Source: Bacilli bacterium (GTDB taxonomy: Bacteria > Bacillota_I > Bacilli_A > RF39 > UBA660). From it: DNA of 32,337 bases. The translations under genes and the position numbers were made by a program. Below, one piece after another: positions 22,230-29,305 of this stretch; position 1 is the first letter of the stretch, and every line of letters begins with the position of its first letter. Location: positions 1 through 32,337 of the forward strand of contig JAQUWE010000017.1 of assembly GCA_028693035.1 (NCBI GenBank), read 5' to 3'. The notes under the pieces are model-generated. The model was not told the origin of the DNA. It searched no databases and saw only the letters and a program-made list of their open reading frames with translations.

Positions 22230-22322
22230 TTACTTTTTTGAAAAAACTTTTACTACTTTTTCCCAAACAGGTTTCATATTATTATCTTTGATGATAATCG
22301 TACCACAGGATTTTTCAAATGT
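22230..22322 (-). pseudogene. Fragment of a NUDIX-type N-terminus
   Basis: On the minus strand, right after the NUDIX stop codon and in another frame, TFEKSCGTIIIKDNNMKPVW is followed by EKVVKVFSKK and TAA. EKSCGTIIIKDN is the usual first strand of NUDIX enzymes of the bis(5'-nucleosyl)-tetraphosphatase type, but no NUDIX box follows. There is no start codon or ribosome binding site, so it is probably a remnant. Confidence 0.4.
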
Positions 22323-22788
22323 TTTTAATGTAAGAGGGTATCCTATTGTGTGTCAATTTAAAATGGAGTTCCCATAAAGCATTTTTATTACTGTCAAACG
22401 TAAGTTTCTTTTTGGCTTCTTCGTAGCTAAGCCACTCCATTTTAGTATGTTCATGTGATAATTTAATATTTTCTTTTGTCGCATCAATCCCAAAGGAATG
22501 TTCATGAATAAGATATACATCTTCTCCCCAAACAAATTCTTTGGTCACGTTGACAACTGGAATCGTACAGGTAGATTCTAATGATATGACTGGCGCAGAA
22601 TCTGTAATATTTGCTTCTTCACTTGCTTCTCTTTTGCAAGCTTCTAAATAAGTCTCTCCATCTTCTACTCCACCCGCAATGCCTTGCCATCTTTCTTCTT
22701 TTCCAACTCTGCAAAAAATACCATATTGATATTCTCTGTTTATATCTTTCTTATAAGGGAATGCTAAAATTTGATGTGGTCTTCTCAT
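22315..22788 (-). CDS. NUDIX hydrolase (NudB-like)
   Basis: A 157-aa protein beginning MRRPHQILAFPYKKDINREY, which is the pattern of dihydroneopterin-triphosphate pyrophosphatase-like NUDIX enzymes (RxPxQVLVFPY). The NUDIX box is GGVEDGETYLEACKREASEEANI (about residues 38-61), with the metal-binding Glu present and Asn for the last Gly. The later TKEFVWGEDVYLIHEHSFGI and MEWLSYEEAKKKL stretches fit the group. The NudB role in folate synthesis is possible but unproven. It is 20 nt downstream of the HAD gene in what looks like an operon. Confidence 0.88.
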   Translation of the reverse strand: MRRPHQILAFPYKKDINREYQYGIFCRVGKEERWQGIAGGVEDGETYLEACKREASEEANITDSAPVISLESTCTIPVVNVTKEFVWGEDVYLIHEHSFGIDATKENIKLSHEHTKMEWLSYEEAKKKLTFDSNKNALWELHFKLTHNRIPSYIKNI

Positions 22789-22808
22789 AATACTTTGCTT
22801 CCTTTCTT

Positions 22809-23375
22809 TTATATCCTGTCTTTAGATTTTTCCTTCTCATGATAAGATATGATTTCTTCTAGTAGGAAAGTATCTTTATCGACTTTGATAGAAGGAATCC
22901 CTAAAGATTTGGCTGTTTCTATATTTTCTATATTGTCATCTAAAAATAGAAGTTCACTTGGTATACTCTTTAAATCTTCTAAAATATAGGTAAAAAAAGA
23001 AATATCTGGTTTCACAAGTTGAATATCTGCTGATACATATATTTTATCTATCAAATCTATATTGAAGTTATTTTTGATATATTCCTTTATATAGGAAACA
23101 TGATTTGTAGCAATGACAATTTTAACTTCCGGATATTTTTGTTTTAACTCTGCAAAAAGATTTGGGTATTTGATTTGATAAATGTGATCTATTATGTATT
23201 TTATATTTTTATCTATGTCAATTTCAGAGGAAATTGTTTTTCTAACAACATCGTGGTACATAATATCATTTTTTTCTTTTCCAAAAAGACGTTCCATTTT
23301 ATCTTGTATTTCATCTAATGGGAAAGAAATTTCTGTTATAAGAACACCAACTAAATCAAAAACAATATATTTCAT
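22809..23375 (-). CDS. HAD family hydrolase (subfamily IA, YihX-like)
   Basis: A 188-aa protein with motif I FDLVGVLI (residues 6-13), in which the usual second Asp is Val, as in the FDLGxV group related to YihX. Motif II is the Thr in VIATNHVSYI, motif III the Lys in IQLVKPDISFF, and motif IV is LLFLDDNIENIETAKSLGIPS. With the nucleophilic Asp present but the acid/base Asp missing, it may be a weak phosphatase or act on a special substrate. AGGAG precedes the ATG. The gene lies between a GNAT and a NUDIX gene with short gaps, which suggests one transcript. Confidence 0.85.
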   Translation of the reverse strand: MKYIVFDLVGVLITEISFPLDEIQDKMERLFGKEKNDIMYHDVVRKTISSEIDIDKNIKYIIDHIYQIKYPNLFAELKQKYPEVKIVIATNHVSYIKEYIKNNFNIDLIDKIYVSADIQLVKPDISFFTYILEDLKSIPSELLFLDDNIENIETAKSLGIPSIKVDKDTFLLEEIISYHEKEKSKDRI

Positions 23376-23404
23376 ATATTCTCCTATTCTTTTATATTTT
23401 TTAT

Positions 23405-23857
23405 TTATAACTGCATAAAATAAAGTTTTTCTCCATTTTTTAACTGTTCTAAATACTGTGCTCCAAACTTTTCGTAATACTGTACCAAATCTGTTTTCAA
23501 ATAGACTTTATTATAGCCCAATATTTTGGCTTCTTTTAAAAGGGCATCATTTAGCATTTTTGAATAGTGTTTTCCGCGAAACTCTTCTTTTACATACATA
23601 GTTGCATACCAAGGTGTTAAGTCCTGTCTTTCTTCTCCATCTGTTTTAAACAAAGAAATAAAACCGATGAGTACATGGTTTTCTATAAGTTCTAAAATAG
23701 AAATTACATTACTATCATTTGATAAGATTCTGTTTACTTTATTTTCTACTTTTTGTTTTAATTCTTCATTAGTCTTATAAGTTCCCCACTCTTTGGTACA
23801 CAGTTCTGCATATTCTTCCAAGATGTTTTTAAAATTCTTTACATTTACAATCTCCAT
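23405..23857 (-). CDS. GNAT family N-acetyltransferase
   Basis: A 150-aa single GNAT domain. The acetyl-CoA binding part reads MYVKEEFRGKHYSKMLNDALLKEA (about residues 87-110), where R-G-K-H-Y replaces the usual R-G-x-G-[IL]. Then comes NKVYLKTDLVQYYEKFGAQYL, the typical end of the domain. The start ENH-x-LIGFISL strand is present. The substrate is unknown. GGAAGGGAA supports the ATG. It is 29 nt upstream of the HAD gene, in the same direction. Confidence 0.85.
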   Translation of the reverse strand: MEIVNVKNFKNILEEYAELCTKEWGTYKTNEELKQKVENKVNRILSNDSNVISILELIENHVLIGFISLFKTDGEERQDLTPWYATMYVKEEFRGKHYSKMLNDALLKEAKILGYNKVYLKTDLVQYYEKFGAQYLEQLKNGEKLYFMQL

Positions 23858-23889
23858 ATTTTATTCCCTTCCTTTTATAAAAAAAAAGG

Positions 23890-24291
23890 TCAATTATTTA
23901 CTTTGTTTGCTCCTTTTTCGTAATTCCAAAGTCCAAGCATACCCTTTATATAAATAGGCTTTTCATACTTTATTACATTTTCTAATTTCCAAGCGTAGGT
24001 TTCCGTATGGGAAGTCCTACCATAAACAATTGGATCTATTTGGAGAATCTCTTTATTGAATTCTTCCGTTACCAAGATACAATCTGTCAATTCTGCTTCT
24101 CCAATAATAGCCCCTTTAGCACAGTCTAAATTATACCCTTTAAATCTTTCTAACATATCTTTTTCTAAAGTCATACCTGCATGAATGAGTAATTTCCCTC
24201 TGTATTTAGTTTTCCAACTTCTAAATTCATATTTCTTGTGTCCATCAATAATGAGTGTTGCCCAAGGTTCTTTAATGGTTAACGCTTTCAT
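23890..24291 (-). CDS. ASCH domain protein
   Basis: A 133-aa ASCH domain. The diagnostic opening is complete: TIKEPWATLIIDGHKKYEFR then SWKTKYRGKLLIHAG (residues 5-39), followed by GAIIGEAELTDCILV. ASCH proteins resemble PUA folds and bind RNA or modified nucleosides; E. coli YqfB hydrolyses N4-acetylcytidine with an ASCH domain. Its start overlaps the end of the UDG gene by 20 nt, and its ribosome binding site (AAAGGAG, 7 nt spacing) is inside that gene, so the two are translationally coupled. This hints at a shared role in removing unusual bases. Confidence 0.88.
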   Translation of the reverse strand: MKALTIKEPWATLIIDGHKKYEFRSWKTKYRGKLLIHAGMTLEKDMLERFKGYNLDCAKGAIIGEAELTDCILVTEEFNKEILQIDPIVYGRTSHTETYAWKLENVIKYEKPIYIKGMLGLWNYEKGANKVNN

Positions 24292-24847
24292 AAATCATCT
24301 CCTTTATTTTTTTAAATATAGGAACATTTCCAGTATAACTTTTAGGGGATATTGGAGATGGATGATAAATAGGAATTACAATAGATTCCTCTAAAAAATA
24401 TTCTTTACCTGCCACTTCACTAAAATTTTTATACTTTATATCTAATACAGCTTTAGTAGCAGCATCTCCTAGTGTCAAAATTATTTCGGGTTGTATTTCA
24501 TTTAATTGTTTTACTAAAAATTCCCTACAGTTTTTAGTGCACATAGGTAAATATTTTCTATCCTTTGGATAACATTTTATGGCTTCTAAAAAATAAGTGT
24601 TTTCTAACTTGATATCAATAATAGAAAGAAGTCTTTGTAAAATGACCCCAGACGGTAACACTTTGTGGTTGACATCATAAAAGGCAACACCACTTTTGCG
24701 CCATCCGTTATTAGCAGGGGCTTCTCCTACGATAACTATTTCCCTGCTTGTTCCTGTTGAAACAGTTTTACTTTTTGGAAACTTTTCGACCATTTCATGA
24801 TTGCACTTATTGCATCTATAGATATCTTCATCTATTTTTTTTAGCAT
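24272..24847 (-). CDS. Uracil-DNA glycosylase family 4-like, 4Fe-4S
   Basis: A 191-aa protein. Motif A is GEAPANNGW (residues 41-49), where family 4 enzymes usually have GEAPGxxE/D. Motif B is HPSPIS (162-167). Four Cys for a 4Fe-4S cluster are placed as in family 4: C12-x2-C15 in YRCNKC, and C92 with C107 (14 residues between) in KCYPKDRKYLPM...NC. A fifth Cys (103) is extra. The family excises uracil from DNA as the first step of base-excision repair; the changed motif A may shift specificity. AGGAGG supports the ATG. It overlaps the ASCH gene. Confidence 0.85.
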   Translation of the reverse strand: MLKKIDEDIYRCNKCNHEMVEKFPKSKTVSTGTSREIVIVGEAPANNGWRKSGVAFYDVNHKVLPSGVILQRLLSIIDIKLENTYFLEAIKCYPKDRKYLPMCTKNCREFLVKQLNEIQPEIILTLGDAATKAVLDIKYKNFSEVAGKEYFLEESIVIPIYHPSPISPKSYTGNVPIFKKIKEMIYESVNH

Positions 24848-24945
24848 GATTATCCTCCTATAAAAATTATATCATATTATTTAACACATTGAAAAAATGT
24901 TTTTTTAAATAGTAGTAGATTTTCAATTAAAACAGCGTGTATTTC

Positions 24946-25458
24946 TTACCTGCTTATTTCTATAAATTCTTTGATTACATCTAATGTATCCCTTACAACA
25001 TTTGGCTTTGTACAAGTCAGTAAACTGTTTTGTAATTCTTCTACAATTTTATCTTTATGAATATATCTAAATGCAAACATACCTTCTTTTTCATTTTCAG
25101 TTAAACTAATTCTAGATAAATCTGGTTTTTGATTTGTATATATGGCATAGTAATCAGCTGTATATAAAGTAAAATCTCCATTTTTAGGATAGTCCTTACA
25201 CATATATTTAATACAAATAAATGGTTTTCTTCCTTCTATAGAAAGTTCTATCCCCGCTTCCTCTTGTACCTCTCTGATTAGGCATTCTTCTACCGTTTCT
25301 CCTTCTTCGACATGGCCTCCAATGATTTGATAATCTTTGTGACCATACCCAAGTAAGATTTCCTCTTTTTCGTTGATAATCACAGCTTTTGCTCTCTTAA
25401 CTTCTTTATTGATATCTTCTATGTTTAAATTGTCATAATTGTATAGAATTTCTTTCAT
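24946..25458 (-). CDS. NUDIX hydrolase
   Basis: A 170-aa protein with a canonical NUDIX box: GGHVEEGETVEECLIREVQEEAGI (about residues 47-70), all metal-binding Glu present. The strand before it, KAVIINEKEEILLGYGHKDYQIIG, is typical. The C-terminus has KEGMFAFRYIHKDKIVEEL. Its ATG overlaps the stop codon of the CYTH gene in ATGA, and its ribosome binding site lies in that gene, so the pair is coupled. The substrate is unknown. Confidence 0.9.
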   Translation of the reverse strand: MKEILYNYDNLNIEDINKEVKRAKAVIINEKEEILLGYGHKDYQIIGGHVEEGETVEECLIREVQEEAGIELSIEGRKPFICIKYMCKDYPKNGDFTLYTADYYAIYTNQKPDLSRISLTENEKEGMFAFRYIHKDKIVEELQNSLLTCTKPNVVRDTLDVIKEFIEISR

Positions 25459-26039
25459 TCTTTTTCCTCCATTACTTTTTGTAACATCATTTCAGCTTTT
25501 TTGGCAAAGTAAGTAGACGCATCATAAGGAAGTTGATATTTTACCAACTCCTTTTTCATCTCTTCTATTGTTTCATATGTTCTGTCTACATATTCAGCAG
25601 TGCCATCCATTTCAATAAAAACATACTGATTGTTGACTAGCTGTACTACAAGTTCTGTTTCTTCGTTGGCATATACAATATTTTTATCATAAATTTTAAA
25701 AAGTGTTTGATACCCTATTGCTTCCATAAAAAGAACCGCTCTTTCTATATCTACAACAGGACACTCTACTTTTCCTTGCTCTAGTATGTCTCCAGTTTCA
25801 CTATATTTTTTATATTTATAGAGAAGTACTTTTTTGATGTCTTCAATTTCTCTAACCAATATACACTTTTGTAAGATTTCAAGGGTAGAGAATTTTTCCA
25901 GAGAGGTATCTTTTGCAATCATATAAATGTCATTTACTATATATTCTTCTTTGATTTGAAACTTGTTTTTTAACAACTGCTGGTGCAGTTCTGGATAGGT
26001 ACAGGTCACTAACACTGTGATTTCTTTTTCTAATTTCAT
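25455..26039 (-). CDS. CYTH domain-like protein
   Basis: A 194-aa protein. It fits the CYTH (triphosphate tunnel metalloenzyme) layout: EKEITV near the N-terminus (residues 4-9, ExExT in place of ExExK), basic strand ILVREIEDIKKVLLYKYKKY, then ILEQGKVECPVVDIERAVLFMEAIGYQTLFKI, an acidic strand VFIEMDG (about 148-154) and a closing helix. The family acts on inorganic triphosphate, thiamine triphosphate or nucleotides. The replaced Lys means activity should be tested. AGGAGG precedes the ATG. It is the first gene of a coupled CYTH-NUDIX pair. Confidence 0.72.
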   Translation of the reverse strand: MKLEKEITVLVTCTYPELHQQLLKNKFQIKEEYIVNDIYMIAKDTSLEKFSTLEILQKCILVREIEDIKKVLLYKYKKYSETGDILEQGKVECPVVDIERAVLFMEAIGYQTLFKIYDKNIVYANEETELVVQLVNNQYVFIEMDGTAEYVDRTYETIEEMKKELVKYQLPYDASTYFAKKAEMMLQKVMEEKE

Positions 26040-26083
26040 ATAAGTTCCTCCTATTAAGACAATTATAGCACAAAAATTAGCAA

Positions 26084-26111
26084 ATAAAAAAATCCTTTTT
26101 AGAGGATTTAT
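26084..26111 (-). terminator. Terminator of murI
   Basis: Minus-strand hairpin AAATCCT/AGGATTT followed by TTTTTATTT, about 15 nt past the murI stop codon. The -35 region of the CYTH gene seems to lie in its T-tract. Confidence 0.75.
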
Positions 26112-26125
26112 GTATATTTATGCTT

Positions 26126-26866
26126 TCATTTTTCTACTTCTTTTAACAAGTTCCAAAATCTTTCTTCCTTATTCCTTGCTTCTGATGAATCAATAAAGGT
26201 AATTTCATTGCATTTTCTTTTAGGGGACCCGTTTCTAGTAATCCATTCTTTTACCTGCTTGCTGACACCAGCACTGCCATCAAAAAATAAAACCTCACCC
26301 ATCTGTTTTTTTATGTTCTGTTTTATAAGGGGATAGTGTGTACAGCCTAGCACAACATTTTCTATCTTTCCAAAAGGGACTAGATTTTGTTTGATGTAGT
26401 CATCTATTTCTTTTTGTTTCTCTTTTTCTATCAGTTCAGCAAGTCCTATGCAGGCATGTAAAAAAGTATTTTGGTTATTATATTTTTTATAAAGATTTTG
26501 AAATTTGTGACTTTGGATAGTGCCTTTGGTTGCCAAAACAAGGGTTGTCCCTTTGGGGTTATAGTCATGAACCATTTTATAAGCAGGTTCGATAGCGATA
26601 AAAGGAATTCTAGGATACGCTTTACGAAGGTGCTCTACACAAAGAGCACTTGCAGTATTGCAGGCAAGCACAATGACTTTGCATCCCTTTTCTATTAACA
26701 ATTCTACAATAGCAGATACAATTTGATTTACTTCTTCTAAAGATTTTTCTCCATAGGGATTGTTTTTAGAATCACTATAATATATATATTGCTGTGGAGG
26801 CACTGTTTTTAATATCTCTTTTAATACAGTGGCACCACCAATTCCAGAATCCATAATTCCAATCAT
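26126..26866 (-). CDS. murI: Glutamate racemase
   Basis: A 246-aa racemase that supplies D-glutamate for peptidoglycan. The N-terminal MDSGIGGATVLKEI has the Asp-Ser-Gly of the active site. The two catalytic Cys are C69 in VIVLACNTASAL and C175 in VVLGCTHYPL, both with the usual surroundings, and the YYSDSKNNPYGEKS loop is present. It is slightly shorter than the usual 260-270 aa but has all key residues. It forms a single-gene unit with a sigma-A promoter; the ribosome binding site is weak (GGGG). Confidence 0.95.
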   Translation of the reverse strand: MIGIMDSGIGGATVLKEILKTVPPQQYIYYSDSKNNPYGEKSLEEVNQIVSAIVELLIEKGCKVIVLACNTASALCVEHLRKAYPRIPFIAIEPAYKMVHDYNPKGTTLVLATKGTIQSHKFQNLYKKYNNQNTFLHACIGLAELIEKEKQKEIDDYIKQNLVPFGKIENVVLGCTHYPLIKQNIKKQMGEVLFFDGSAGVSKQVKEWITRNGSPKRKCNEITFIDSSEARNKEERFWNLLKEVEK

Positions 26867-26894
26867 ACAATCAGCCCCTACTTCAGATACTTTT

Positions 26895-26923
26895 ATTATA
26901 CGGTTTTAGAAGAGAAAAGTCCA
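26895..26923 (-). promoter_or_regulatory. Promoter of murI
   Basis: TGGACT -35, 17-nt spacer and perfect TATAAT -10 on the minus strand, just after the miaB terminator. Confidence 0.6.
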
Positions 26924-26941
26924 TAGAACCTATTCTATATC

Positions 26942-26966
26942 AAAAAAGACAAACTAATTGTTTGTC
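26942..26966 (-). terminator. Terminator of miaB
   Basis: Minus-strand hairpin GACAAAC/GTTTGTC followed by six T. The miaB stop codon lies inside the hairpin. Confidence 0.85.
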
Positions 26967-28378
26967 ATTTCCCCGTCCATACTCCAGGTTTTTACATCCG
27001 TTATTTTGACATTGATAATTTCACCCAATGCATCTATAGGTGCTTTTACATTGACTAGTTTCATCGTATCTGAATAACCAGATAACATAGTTTTATCTTT
27101 TTCACTTACATTTTCTAATAAAACAGGAACTACTTTTCCTAAATATTTTTGATTGGCTTCATTGGAATACTGATTGATGTATTCATTTAATGCATACAGT
27201 CTTTGGTTCTTTTCATCTAATGGAATATCATCTGCCATTTTTGCAGCAGGGGTTCCTTCTCTTGGAGAGAAAAGAAACGTAAAGGCACCATCAAACTTAC
27301 AAGTTCTTACAACTTCTAAAGTTTCTTCAAAGTCCTCCTTTGTTTCTCCAGGAAATCCTACTATAATATCTGTCGTAATGGCCGCATTCGGAATTCTTTC
27401 CTTTAATTTATGAAATAAAGTTAAGTAGTCTTCTTTGGTATATCTTCTACCCATTCTTTTTAATACCGTATTAGAACCTGCTTGTAAAGGCAAATGTATA
27501 TAAGGCATAATGTTAGCGTGCGCAGCGATGGTATCAATCATAGCATCTGTAAAATCCCAAGGATGAGAAGTTACAAAACGAACTCTTTCAATCCCTGTCC
27601 CAGCCACTTCCTCTAGAAGGTTTTCCATACGGTATTCTCCTTCTAAATCTTTTCCATACGCGTTGACATTTTGTCCAAGTAACGTTACTTCTTTATAGCC
27701 TTGTTTTACTAAATCTTTTACTTCTTCTATAATGAAGGAATGCTGCCTACTTCTTTGTTTTCCTCTTGTATAAGGCACAATACAATAGGTACAGAATTTA
27801 TCACACCCATACATGATATTGATCCAAGCTTTATATTTACTATCTCTTTTGACTGGGATATTTTCAATGACATCCCCTTCTTTACTATAGACTTCTATTT
27901 GTCTTTCTTTTTCTTCTATCACTTTTTCTAGTAAGGAAGGAAGACCATGAATGTTATGGGTACCAAAAACGATATCGATATGTTTATATTTTTTCTTAAT
28001 ATCTTCTACGACTGATTCTTCTTGCGCCATGCAGCCACATATACCTGCGATTACATGGGGCTTTTCTTCTTTTAAATGTTTGATTCTACCGATCATTCCA
28101 AATACTTTGTTATGGGCATTTTCTCTGATTGCACAAGTATTTAATAAAATAAGATCAGCTTTTTCCATATCATCTATTTCTGTAAATGACATTTCTTCTA
28201 AAATAGCTTTGATATTTTCAGAATCATGTTCATTCATTTGACAACCATAGGTTTTAATAAAATAAGTTAAATTTCTTCCTATTGTTTTTAGGGATTCCTC
28301 CACTTTATATGCATCTGTAAGAATTCTTACAGTTTCTTTATTTCTAATCTTTGCTTTTTGTAAGTTTGGCATTTGCAT
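26954..28378 (-). CDS. miaB: tRNA (i6A37) methylthiotransferase MiaB
   Basis: A 474-aa radical-SAM enzyme that adds the methylthio group to i6A37 of tRNAs. The N-terminal MTTase domain carries the first cluster Cys in YGCQMNEHDSE (C46), NTCAIRENA (C82) and GCMAQ (C116). The radical-SAM motif GCDKFCTYCIVPYTRGKQRSR has C192-x3-C196-x2-C199. The SPREGTPAAKM motif and a C-terminal TRAM domain follow. The long N-terminus before C46 is normal for Firmicutes. The Met at 28378 is favoured because GAGGAAG lies about 10 nt before it, though a second Met is two codons later. It is a single-gene unit. Confidence 0.96.
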   Translation of the reverse strand: MQMPNLQKAKIRNKETVRILTDAYKVEESLKTIGRNLTYFIKTYGCQMNEHDSENIKAILEEMSFTEIDDMEKADLILLNTCAIRENAHNKVFGMIGRIKHLKEEKPHVIAGICGCMAQEESVVEDIKKKYKHIDIVFGTHNIHGLPSLLEKVIEEKERQIEVYSKEGDVIENIPVKRDSKYKAWINIMYGCDKFCTYCIVPYTRGKQRSRQHSFIIEEVKDLVKQGYKEVTLLGQNVNAYGKDLEGEYRMENLLEEVAGTGIERVRFVTSHPWDFTDAMIDTIAAHANIMPYIHLPLQAGSNTVLKRMGRRYTKEDYLTLFHKLKERIPNAAITTDIIVGFPGETKEDFEETLEVVRTCKFDGAFTFLFSPREGTPAAKMADDIPLDEKNQRLYALNEYINQYSNEANQKYLGKVVPVLLENVSEKDKTMLSGYSDTMKLVNVKAPIDALGEIINVKITDVKTWSMDGEMTNN

Positions 28379-28433
28379 GTCTATTTCACTTCCTCTTTTT
28401 CTTATCAATGATATCATAATTCCCTCTTTTTTA

Positions 28434-28472
28434 CAAGAAAAAAGGACTTTTCTATGTAAGGAAAAGACCTTT
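28434..28472 (-). terminator. Terminator of the CmpB-like gene
   Basis: Minus-strand hairpin AGGTCTTTTCC/GAAAAGTCCT (one mismatch) followed by seven T, directly after the stop codon at 28472. Confidence 0.75.
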
Positions 28473-29284
28473 TATTTATTTTCTTCTTGCTTTGTTTCTT
28501 CTAAGACTTTCTGCGCTTCCTCTAATATCTTCTCTGGTTTACTTACTCTCGTTTGAAAATGAGGAAAAGCTTTGATTAATCTTTGATGAAAATAATTTTT
28601 ATTTTTATAAATCGTATTTATTTTTTCTTTTATATCAATTCTTGTCGCATTTATTTTCTTAAAAACAAGGTCTATATCTAAAACAGCTTTGCTTGAGATT
28701 TCGCCAAGACCTTCTCTTACTTTTGAAGAAATATCTTCTGTACTGTCTTTTGCTAAAGAACGGGCTGTTTGTTTAAAACCATTGATGATTTTGAAAGAGA
28801 AAATATTATCAAGAAGAAAGATGATAAGAAGGATAGCGGTTACTGTATTTAGGATAAAGAGGGGATTGTTATTTAGAAAATATAAAATAACTGGATTGAC
28901 AAACCTTACCAGAATAACACCACCTATCCCAAATAAAATGGCATTAGAAAGGCAAATTCTTCCGTTAAGTTGGAATTTCCTATCACTGTAATCCCACCAT
29001 CTTGCTTTAAATAATTTTTCCATCAGATAACTGGTGATATATTCTAAAATAGAACAGACCAATACCGCCATACCAAATAAAACAAAAAGATCATTTTTAT
29101 AGGGGGTTAAAAGAATGGTCATACAAAGAGCCCCGTATCCATAGATAGGAAGCCAAGGTCCAATTAGAAAACCTCTATTGATAAAACGGTGTTCCGTGAT
29201 AAACATGGTAATGAGTTCTACCACCCATCCTATCACAGCATAGATCATAAAAATAAGAAAATAAATCTGTAACATTTTTAACAT
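28472..29284 (-). CDS. CmpB-like putative ABC transporter permease domain protein
   Basis: A 270-aa membrane protein. The N-terminal 150 residues fit the CmpB/PF06541 pattern: FMIYAVIGWVVELI (residues 12-25), HRFINRGFLIGPWLPIYGYGAL, ILEYITSYLMEKLFKARWWDYSDRKFQLNGRICLSNAILFGIGG. It has about five to six spans. The C-terminal 100 residues are a charged coiled-coil-like cytoplasmic tail. The family is of unknown function despite its transporter name, and no ATPase gene is adjacent. GAGGAG precedes the ATG. It is 21 nt downstream of the FAD-dehydrogenase gene, probably in one operon with the two flavoprotein genes. Confidence 0.82.
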   Translation of the reverse strand: MLKMLQIYFLIFMIYAVIGWVVELITMFITEHRFINRGFLIGPWLPIYGYGALCMTILLTPYKNDLFVLFGMAVLVCSILEYITSYLMEKLFKARWWDYSDRKFQLNGRICLSNAILFGIGGVILVRFVNPVILYFLNNNPLFILNTVTAILLIIFLLDNIFSFKIINGFKQTARSLAKDSTEDISSKVREGLGEISSKAVLDIDLVFKKINATRIDIKEKINTIYKNKNYFHQRLIKAFPHFQTRVSKPEKILEEAQKVLEETKQEENK

Positions 29285-29305
29285 AAATAACTCCTCACTA
29301 CTTTT

